The notes under the pieces were generated by a model, which saw only the letters and a list, made by a program, of their open reading frames with translations, searched no databases and had not been told where the DNA came from. From Nitrosopumilaceae archaeon (GTDB lineage: Archaea; Thermoproteota; Nitrososphaeria; Nitrososphaerales; Nitrosopumilaceae), in contig JACENB010000003.1 of the NCBI GenBank assembly GCA_013867245.1, positions 2,719 to 13,346 of the forward strand: DNA of 10,628 bases, read 5' to 3'. The first letter of the stretch is position 1. Every line of letters begins with the position of its first letter. Made by a program: the position numbers and the translations under genes. Positions 5,486-10,628 of the stretch are shown here, piece by piece.

Positions 5486-6622
5486 GTGTACTATGATGTA
5501 GTTGTTGGAGGAGGCAGTATTGCAGGGTTATTAACTGCAAGAGAAATTTCTTCCAAAGGATTTTCAGTGTTAGTAATTGAAGAAGATTATGAAATTGGGA
5601 CACCTGAACATTGTGGTGGATTAGTAAGTATTGCAGGCCTAGAAGAATTAGGAATTATTCCATTTAAAAAAACTTTTGAACATATGATTGAATCTGCAAA
5701 AATTACATCACCTAATGGAAAAAGTTTCACAATCAATTCAAAAAATCAAAAAGTAGTAGAGATTAGCAGAAGAGAATTAGATAAACAAGTTGCATTTCAA
5801 GCTCAAAAAAATGGTGCAATGATAAAAGTTAGAACAAGTTTTCAGGAAATGACAGAAACAGGAATTAGGACAAATGAAGAAAAAATTGATTGTAAAATTT
5901 TTGTGGATGCAAGAGGAGTGTCATCATTAATTCACAAAGATCGAACAGGGATTTTATCATCTGCACAATATGAAATTTATGCAGATTGGATTAAAAAAGG
6001 AAAAGTGGAAGTTATTTTTGATCAAGAGAAATATCCAGGGTTTTTTGCCTGGGTGATTCCATCAGCTGAAGGAAAAGGAAAAGTAGGAATTGCAGGAAAA
6101 GGCATCAATGTATCTGAAACATTAAATGAATTTCTTAAGCAAAAAGGAGAATTTTCAACAATAAGGAAAATTTTTGCACCTATCTGGATTAAGGGTCCAA
6201 TCAAACGATTTGTTGAAGACAATGTAGTGATAGTAGGAGATGCAGCAGGACAAGCAAAACCCACAACCGCAGGAGGAATTTTCACAAGTGGAATGGGAGG
6301 AGTATATGCAGGACAAGCAATATCCAAATTTTTAAAAACAAATGAAAAAACAGATCTTCTAAATTATCAAAAAAAATGGGTTGAGAGATTTGGTAAAGAA
6401 TTTGATAAACAAATGTTAGCAAGAAAAATTTTAGAAAGGATTGATAATGAAACGATCAATAAATTATTTGAATCAATAACCCCAGAAATTGTCAATGAAA
6501 TTTCAGAAAAAGATGATTTTGATTTTCATACAAGTTCAATTATCAAATTATTAGGAATCAAAAATTCATTGAAAACAGCTCAAACATTAGTCAGTAGTGA
6601 ATTGAAAAAAATATTGGGTTAA
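5486..6622 (+). CDS. Geranylgeranyl-reductase-family FAD-dependent oxidoreductase
   Basis: Members of this family use FAD to saturate geranylgeranyl chains; in archaea the main role is reduction of membrane ether lipids at the inner face of the cell membrane. The 378-residue product is normal length. The FAD-binding Rossmann motif is DVVVGGGSIAGLLTARE at 4-20, followed by an acidic strand end (VIEED). The family block PEHCGGLVS is at 40-48 with Cys43; YPGFFAWVIP at 183-192 matches the substrate-side YxWxFP region. The second flavin motif VVIVGDAAGQAKPTTAGGI is at 247-265. The GTG at 5486 is the only standard start after the in-frame TAA at 5459. Archaea of this group hold several paralogues, so the exact substrate (digeranylgeranylglycerophospholipid or another isoprenoid) is not fixed by sequence. 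The zinc-ribbon gene follows on the same strand but appears to have its own promoter. Confidence 0.88.
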   Translation: MYYDVVVGGGSIAGLLTAREISSKGFSVLVIEEDYEIGTPEHCGGLVSIAGLEELGIIPFKKTFEHMIESAKITSPNGKSFTINSKNQKVVEISRRELDKQVAFQAQKNGAMIKVRTSFQEMTETGIRTNEEKIDCKIFVDARGVSSLIHKDRTGILSSAQYEIYADWIKKGKVEVIFDQEKYPGFFAWVIPSAEGKGKVGIAGKGINVSETLNEFLKQKGEFSTIRKIFAPIWIKGPIKRFVEDNVVIVGDAAGQAKPTTAGGIFTSGMGGVYAGQAISKFLKTNEKTDLLNYQKKWVERFGKEFDKQMLARKILERIDNETINKLFESITPEIVNEISEKDDFDFHTSSIIKLLGIKNSLKTAQTLVSSELKKILG

Positions 6623-6645
6623 GTCCATTATAATTTCTAAGGAAA

Positions 6646-6653
6646 GTATAAAT
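6646..6653 (+). promoter_or_regulatory. TATA box for the zinc-ribbon/aef1b genes
   Basis: GTATAAAT, preceded by the purine-rich AAGGAAA (BRE-like), is centred about 26 nt before the ATG at 6676. This matches a leaderless archaeal promoter and decides the start of the zinc-ribbon gene. A second AT-rich element, TTATAATT at 6628-6635, lies further upstream. Confidence 0.55.
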
Positions 6654-6675
6654 GATGTTTCCAGAAAAATTGAGC

Positions 6676-6855
6676 ATGTCATCTACTATATCATTACCAA
6701 CATGCAGTTGTTGCCATAGAGCAATTATGCCTAATGATAAATGTGTTAAATTCAATTGCCCTGAATGTGGGGTTGACCTTATTTGGAGATGTGAAAGTTG
6801 TAGAGAAGCAGCAAGAAACTATACCTGCTCTTCATGTAACTTCACGGGACCTTAA
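6676..6855 (+). CDS. Archaeal small zinc-ribbon protein (COG2888/HVO_2753-like), translation-linked
   Basis: The product is 59 residues. It has four Cys pairs, which counted from this start lie at 10/13, 28/31, 39/42 and 51/54, with extra cysteines at 12 and 23. That is enough for two zinc knuckles, as in the archaeal COG2888 zinc-ribbon family, often described as probably RNA-binding and translation-related. Sequence blocks [28 protein letters not shown] and CNFTGP are characteristic. I start at ATG 6676 rather than ATG 6652 or 6655 because family members begin MSST.SLPTC and because a TATA box lies about 26 nt upstream. In that reading, 6652 overlaps the TATA box and is not transcribed. The gene is followed 5 nt later by aef1b, a pairing common in archaea, so the two are probably co-transcribed. 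The exact molecular role is not established by sequence. Confidence 0.88.
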   Translation: MSSTISLPTCSCCHRAIMPNDKCVKFNCPECGVDLIWRCESCREAARNYTCSSCNFTGP

Positions 6856-6860
6856 GTAAA

Positions 6861-7127
6861 ATGACAGATATTGTATTAATTGCAAAAATTCTTCCAACAG
6901 GAATGGAAGTGGATTTAGATAAATTAGCAGAAACTGTAAAAGCATCACTAAAAGATGGAATTACTCTAAATCGACATGAAAAAGAACCACTAGCTTTTGG
7001 ATTAGAATGTCTAAAGGCACAATTTGTATTAGAGGACAAAGAAGGGCAAATGGATTCACTAGAAGATACTGTTAGAGCAGTTGAAGGAGTCAGTGAATTT
7101 GAAGTACTTAGTATGAGTCGCAATTAA
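6861..7127 (+). CDS. aef1b: Translation elongation factor aEF-1beta
   Basis: aEF-1beta is the guanine-nucleotide exchange factor that recharges elongation factor aEF-1alpha with GTP in the cytoplasm. The 88-residue product is the usual size of the archaeal protein, which equals the C-terminal exchange domain of eukaryotic EF-1beta. The family blocks are present: a first strand [13 protein letters not shown], then VDLDKLAE leading to helix one, [20 protein letters not shown] at about 41-60 with the conserved AFGL turn, and a second helix with [18 protein letters not shown] at the end. The gene starts 5 nt after the zinc-ribbon stop and has no evident promoter of its own, so it is read as second in that operon. 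cdc48 follows after 38 nt. Confidence 0.95.
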   Translation: MTDIVLIAKILPTGMEVDLDKLAETVKASLKDGITLNRHEKEPLAFGLECLKAQFVLEDKEGQMDSLEDTVRAVEGVSEFEVLSMSRN

Positions 7128-7155
7128 CATAACAGTAATTAGCATAACAAGAATT
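7126..7155. repeat. Two imperfect 15-bp direct repeats between aef1b and cdc48
   Basis: AACATAACAGTAATT (7126-7140) and AGCATAACAAGAATT (7141-7155) match at 12 of 15 positions. They fill most of the 38-nt spacer and overlap the place where a cdc48 promoter would lie. They could be a duplicated regulator site or a simple tandem duplication. Confidence 0.5.
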
Positions 7156-7165
7156 AATTGATTTT

Positions 7166-9334
7166 ATGGTACGCAAAGAAGAGCCTTTGCAAATGAGAAT
7201 TGGTGAAGCAAAACAAAGAGACGTAGGCAAAAAACGTGCCAGAATAGGTCCAAAAGCAATGGATTTTCTCAAAGCTGAACCAGGAGATATAATTGAAATC
7301 ATGGGTTCAAGGACAAGTTGTGCCATTATTTGGCCTGCAGATGAGGATGAAAAATTCCCAGATATAATTAGAATAGATGGACAGACAAGAAAAAATGTTG
7401 GGGGAACTTTAAACGACATAGTAAAAGTTAGAAAAATAATTTCAAAAATTGCAAAAACAATTACACTAACTCCACTCAACGATGCAGTAACAATTGATAA
7501 AGAATTCATGGATTTTGTTAAAAATAGATTAAAAGGATTACCAGTAACTCACGGAGATGAAATTTCTGTAATGATATTAGGAAACTCAATGGACTTTAAA
7601 ATTACAAAAACATCACCTAAAGGAATTATCAACATAGACAAAACAACTGAATTAAATATTTCAACAGAAACATCAATCGACAGAAAAGTCAGAGTCACAT
7701 ATGAAGAAGTTGGTGGATTAAAAGAAAAAACTAAAGCAATGAGAGAAATTGTTGAATTACCATTAAGACATCCAGAATTATTTTCCAGATTAGGGATTGA
7801 ACCACATAGCGGAATTTTACTATATGGTCCACCAGGATGCGGAAAAACATTACTTGCAAAAGTTATGGCAAGCGAATCTGAAGCTAACATGTATCCAATT
7901 AACGGTCCAGAAATTATGAACAAATACTACGGTGAAACAGAAGCTAAATTAAGAGAAATTTTTAAAGAAGCAAAAGATAATTCACCAAGCATAATCTTCA
8001 TTGATGAAATTGATGCAATAGCACCAAAAAGAGAAGAAGTGTATGGAGATGTGGAGAAAAGAGTGGTAGCACAATTACTTGCATTAATGGACGGATTAAA
8101 CGATAGAGGAAATGTCATTGTTTTAGGTGCAACCAACAGACCAGATAGTGTAGATCCAGCTCTTAGAAGGCCAGGAAGATTTGACAGAGAATTTGAGATT
8201 AGTGTACCTAACGAAGATGGAAGATATGAAATTTTACAAATTCACACAAGAGGAATGCCAATAAACGAAGAAATTGATCTAAAAGAATTGTCAGCAGAAT
8301 TACATGGATACACAGGTGCAGATATCAAATCACTATGTAGAGAAGCAGCAATGAAATCAATTCGCAGATATTTACCAGAAATTGATCTTGAAACTGAAAA
8401 AATTTCTTCAGAAGTTTTACAATCAATGCAAATCAAATTGGTTGATTTTTACGATGCGATGCACGAAGTTGTCCCTACTGCAATGAGAGAATTTTATGTT
8501 GAAAGACCAAAAATTTGGTGGAATGATGTTGGAGGTTTAGAAAATATTAAGAAAAGTTTGACAGATAATATAATTACAGCAGTTAAAGAACCAAGTAAAT
8601 TTACAAAAATGGGCATCAAACCCCCAAAAGGAGTTTTAATTTATGGTCCACCAGGATGCGGAAAAACATTACTTGCAAGAGCAGTAGCAACTGAAACAGG
8701 TGCAAATATGATTTTAGTTAGAGGTCCAGAAATTCTTTCTAAATGGGTCGGAGAATCAGAAAAAGCAATAAGAGAAATTTTTAGAAAAGCAAAAGCATCA
8801 TCACCATGTGTAATAATTTTTGACGAATTAGACGCACTAGCAAAATCAAAATCAGGAGAAGGAGGATCAGGAGAAACCATACTTAGCCAACTATTAACAG
8901 AAATTGAAGAAGGAACTTCATCTCGAGTGGCAGTCATCGGAATTACAAACAGACCAGACATCATAGATAATTCATTATTGAGGACAGGAAGATTAGATCT
9001 AGTTCTATATGTCAAACCTCCTGATGAAAAGAGTAGATTAGAAATCATTAAAATTTTAACAAAAAAAATGCCATTATCAAATGATATTAAATTACAAGAG
9101 ATTGCAGTAGCAACACAAAATTACACGGGTGCAGATTTGTCAGCATTATGTAGAGAAGCAGCAATTTGTGCAATGAGAAACAAATCATCAAAAATTAGCA
9201 GTCGGGATTTCGCAGTTAGTCTGAAACAAATTAAACCATCAATTACAAAAGAGGTAGATCAATGGTATAACACCATAAGAGAAAGTATATCTAATGTAGT
9301 ACCCAAGACAGGAGAGAAAGCATTTTACGGTTAA
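7166..9334 (+). CDS. cdc48: CDC48/VAT-type double AAA+ ATPase
   Basis: CDC48 forms a hexameric ring that unfolds proteins or pulls them from complexes using ATP; in archaea it can feed the 20S proteasome. The 722-residue product has the full layout: N-domain at about 8-170 (double-psi barrel from LQMRIGEAKQRDVGKKRARI), D1 at about 177-400 and D2 at about 450-690. D1 has Walker A GPPGCGKT at 221-228, Walker B IIFIDE ending at Glu281, pore loop KYYG at 253-256 and arginine fingers Arg335 and Arg338. D2 has the same Walker A at 494-501, Walker B VIIFDE ending at Glu554, pore loop KWVG at 526-529 and Arg606 and Arg609. Both rings should be active. The last residues Phe-Tyr-Gly match the HbYX proteasome-docking motif. 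D2 departs from the usual LLTEMDG and RPGRFDR blocks (LLTEIEEG, RTGRLDL). The small winged-helix-like gene follows 2 nt downstream. Confidence 0.96.
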   Translation: MVRKEEPLQMRIGEAKQRDVGKKRARIGPKAMDFLKAEPGDIIEIMGSRTSCAIIWPADEDEKFPDIIRIDGQTRKNVGGTLNDIVKVRKIISKIAKTITLTPLNDAVTIDKEFMDFVKNRLKGLPVTHGDEISVMILGNSMDFKITKTSPKGIINIDKTTELNISTETSIDRKVRVTYEEVGGLKEKTKAMREIVELPLRHPELFSRLGIEPHSGILLYGPPGCGKTLLAKVMASESEANMYPINGPEIMNKYYGETEAKLREIFKEAKDNSPSIIFIDEIDAIAPKREEVYGDVEKRVVAQLLALMDGLNDRGNVIVLGATNRPDSVDPALRRPGRFDREFEISVPNEDGRYEILQIHTRGMPINEEIDLKELSAELHGYTGADIKSLCREAAMKSIRRYLPEIDLETEKISSEVLQSMQIKLVDFYDAMHEVVPTAMREFYVERPKIWWNDVGGLENIKKSLTDNIITAVKEPSKFTKMGIKPPKGVLIYGPPGCGKTLLARAVATETGANMILVRGPEILSKWVGESEKAIREIFRKAKASSPCVIIFDELDALAKSKSGEGGSGETILSQLLTEIEEGTSSRVAVIGITNRPDIIDNSLLRTGRLDLVLYVKPPDEKSRLEIIKILTKKMPLSNDIKLQEIAVATQNYTGADLSALCREAAICAMRNKSSKISSRDFAVSLKQIKPSITKEVDQWYNTIRESISNVVPKTGEKAFYG
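7823..7859. repeat. 37-bp stretch of the D1 Walker A region, identical to 8642-8678
   Basis: All 37 bases match the D2 copy, including silent positions; the bases on either side differ. It encodes YGPPGCGKTLLA. The two domains are otherwise clearly diverged, so this may reflect gene conversion or strong codon preference. Confidence 0.8.
8642..8678. repeat. 37-bp stretch of the D2 Walker A region, identical to 7823-7859
   Basis: This is the second copy of the shared Walker A tract. A shorter 19-base identity also links the two domains at 8334-8352 and 9147-9165, encoding the LCREAA block. Confidence 0.8.
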
Positions 9335-9336
9335 TC

Positions 9337-9633
9337 ATGACAATTCCATTAAGAAATCAAATATTTGAAAAAATTAAAGAATCTAACTCATTAACAGATG
9401 TTGAACTTTACAAGAGTTTAACAAAGGACGGATTAAATTTGCCAGAAGATAAATTTAACAAATTACTTTTAGATTTGGAAATATTGGGATTAATCAAAGT
9501 TGCATGGTTTACTAAAGATGAAAGAAGAATAGAAGTTGCAATTATTGAAAAAGAAGAGGATCCAATAGAAAAACAGAATAAAGAAGTAATGGAAAAAGAT
9601 TATGAAGCAAGTTTTCCAGGTGTAGATAAATAA
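9337..9633 (+). CDS. Small winged-helix-like protein downstream of cdc48
   Basis: The product is 98 residues. Residues 5-70 fit a winged helix-turn-helix: helix RNQIFEKIKES, then LTDVELYKSLTK, a recognition-type helix PEDKFNKLLLDLEILGLIKV, and a beta wing VAWFTKDERRIEVAII. The last 28 residues are highly charged (EKEEDPIEKQNKEVMEKDYE) and probably flexible. It could bind DNA as a small regulator or bind protein; winged helices also serve as protein adaptors. No signal or membrane segment is seen, so it is cytoplasmic. The ATG lies 2 nt after the cdc48 stop with no separate promoter, so it is almost surely co-transcribed and a CDC48-linked role is a fair inference. Its stop lies 8 nt from the haem o synthase stop on the other strand. 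I do not recognise a named family. Confidence 0.78.
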   Translation: MTIPLRNQIFEKIKESNSLTDVELYKSLTKDGLNLPEDKFNKLLLDLEILGLIKVAWFTKDERRIEVAIIEKEEDPIEKQNKEVMEKDYEASFPGVDK

Positions 9634-9644
9634 TTAAAAAATTA
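9631..9644. terminator. Small hairpin holding both convergent stop codons
   Basis: TAATT (9631-9635) and AATTA (9640-9644) are exact reverse complements around an AAAA loop. The TAA stops of the plus-strand winged-helix gene and the minus-strand ctaB are the two outer ends. The hairpin is weak and partly a trivial result of facing stops, so a terminator role is doubtful. Confidence 0.2.
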
Positions 9645-10529
9645 GATCAAAGGAAAATGAAATGCAGCATCTAATGCAACAGCTACAAAAATAATTGTCA
9701 AATAAGGTGCAGTTACTTTGTATGCTTTCCAAGCAAATTCAGATGTAGGAGTTTTTGTTAGCTTGTAATGATATACCAACATCAATCCACCAGACACAGA
9801 TGCAATAACTGTGTAAACAATTCCCAATCCATCAGGAATCAATACAAGTAACAAAGAGTAAGGAATTAAAATTAAAGTATTACCCAAAATGAATTTAGAT
9901 GTTTTTTGCATTCCAATTACAACAGGTAACATTGGAACTTCAGCTTGTGCATATTCATCTTTAATTTTCATTGCAAGACACCAAAAGTGGGAAGGTGTCC
10001 AAACAAATACTAAAAAGCCAACTAAGAATCCCAATAAATCCATACTACCAGTTGCAGCTGCCCATCCTGCCCAAGCTGCAGCACTACCAGCAATTCCACC
10101 AATTACAATATTGGAAGTGTTTCTACGTTTTAGCCAAACTGTGTAAATTATAACGTAAGAAAATATCCCTACTGCAATAAAAAATGCAGATATTGCATTA
10201 AGTGCAAAGAATCCGTAAATTACAGAAATACAACTTACAGTTAATCCGTATAACAAAACATTGGATGCAGCCATTCTTCCAGAAGGAATAGGTCTAGAAC
10301 TGGTTCTACTCATTTTAGGATCAATGTCTTTATCATAATAGTGATTTAGAGCACTAGATCCAGCTGATGCCAATGCTCCTGCTACTATAATATGCAAATA
10401 ATCCAAATAGTCAAGTTGAGATGCTCCCGTAACTAACTTACTTGCAGCATACATGGATGTAACTGCAGTAATAACTAACAGAACTACTATTCGTGGTTTC
10501 GATATTTCTATTATTTCATTAATTCCCAA
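9642..10529 (-). CDS. ctaB: Haem o synthase (protoheme IX farnesyltransferase)
   Basis: This UbiA-superfamily membrane enzyme attaches a farnesyl group to haem b to give haem o, the precursor of haem a for haem-copper terminal oxidases. The 295-residue product is full length, with about nine hydrophobic helices. The first Asp-rich motif is NHYYDKDID at 62-70 (Asn62, Asp66, Asp70), followed by RTSSRPIPSGR at 75-85. The cytoplasmic motif CLAMKIKDEYAQAEVPMLPV at 184-203 is diagnostic of CtaB rather than of ubiquinone or lipid prenyltransferases; the long stretch FVWTPSHFWCLAMK is also typical. The start is TTG 10529: an in-frame TAG lies a few codons upstream and the next ATG is residue 26, inside helix one. 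A TATA-like element about 29 nt upstream suits a leaderless mRNA. Its 3' end faces the winged-helix gene with an 8-nt gap. Confidence 0.95.
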   Translation of the reverse strand: MGINEIIEISKPRIVVLLVITAVTSMYAASKLVTGASQLDYLDYLHIIVAGALASAGSSALNHYYDKDIDPKMSRTSSRPIPSGRMAASNVLLYGLTVSCISVIYGFFALNAISAFFIAVGIFSYVIIYTVWLKRRNTSNIVIGGIAGSAAAWAGWAAATGSMDLLGFLVGFLVFVWTPSHFWCLAMKIKDEYAQAEVPMLPVVIGMQKTSKFILGNTLILIPYSLLLVLIPDGLGIVYTVIASVSGGLMLVYHYKLTKTPTSEFAWKAYKVTAPYLTIIFVAVALDAAFHFPLI

Positions 10530-10554
10530 TTTACTCTACCCAGTTTCAAAGCCG

Positions 10555-10562
10555 TTTTATTC
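10555..10562 (-). promoter_or_regulatory. TATA-like element for ctaB
   Basis: The minus strand reads GAATAAAA, centred about 29 nt before the TTG at 10529. It supports the unusual TTG start as the first codon of a leaderless transcript. Confidence 0.4.
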
Positions 10563-10628
10563 CTTGTTGTAGATCCATTATATTTCAAAAGGAATAAGTA
10601 TCTCACTCTTACCAGCTTATTTTAATGA

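Noticed and set aside
6022..6327. Minus-strand open frame opposite the GGR-family gene
   Set aside because: It lies wholly opposite a clearly conserved FAD-binding region and looks like a shadow frame. The same holds for frames opposite cdc48, aef1b, pth2 and ctaB.
10591..10628. Possible promoter and ATG (10625) of a divergent plus-strand gene
   Set aside because: AATAAGTAT lies about 28 nt before the ATG, which fits, but only one codon is inside the window, so no coding evidence exists.
1..10628. tRNA, rRNA, insertion sequence, transposase or phage genes
   Set aside because: None seen on either strand; no intergenic stretch exceeds about 120 bases.

Overview
The window is AT-rich, gene-dense and archaeal. 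Gene content (archaeal Pth2, TruD, aEF-1beta, a CDC48/VAT-type AAA ATPase, a geranylgeranyl-reductase-family flavoprotein, a CtaB-type haem o synthase), short spacers, tight convergent gene ends and many apparently leaderless starts with a TATA-like box about 25-28 nt upstream fit a Nitrososphaerota (Thaumarchaeota) ammonia-oxidiser, probably a Nitrosopumilus/Nitrosarchaeum-like genome. That assignment is inferred from gene families and style; no marker gene proves it. I see no rRNA, tRNA, CRISPR array or insertion sequence.

Region by region. (a) 1-423, minus: 3'-truncated gene whose N-terminal 105 residues look remotely GIY-YIG-like, with a tail of perfect 21-bp repeats (SEESDKD) running off the left edge; the window-track-style ORF callers would miss it because it has no stop inside the window. 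(b) 424-542: divergent promoter region with several small inverted repeats. (c) 543-2201: small and membrane genes of unknown function (82-aa single-pass protein, 112-aa TPR-like protein, 228-aa six-helix membrane protein, 70-aa two-helix protein). (d) 2207-5419, minus: pth2, a secreted or anchored seven-bladed NHL/Vgb-like beta-propeller gene, and truD, the last two overlapping by 4 nt. (e) 5486-9633, plus: a geranylgeranyl-reductase-family gene, then zinc-ribbon protein, aef1b, cdc48 and a small winged-helix-like gene. (f) 9642-10529, minus: haem o synthase, convergent with the cdc48 cluster.

How the genes work together: the centre of the window is a translation and protein quality-control neighbourhood. 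Pth2 recycles peptidyl-tRNA, TruD modifies tRNA, the zinc-ribbon protein and aEF-1beta serve translation, and the CDC48 ATPase ends in Phe-Tyr-Gly, a match to the HbYX motif that docks ATPases on the 20S proteasome. The flanking genes serve the membrane: isoprenoid lipid saturation (GGR family) and haem o for the terminal oxidase.

The points most worth a second look are the edge gene with its repeat tail, the extracellular propeller wedged between two tRNA genes, the HbYX end plus downstream partner of CDC48, and a 37-bp identical stretch shared by the two Walker A regions of cdc48. Nothing here is clearly a wholly new system.
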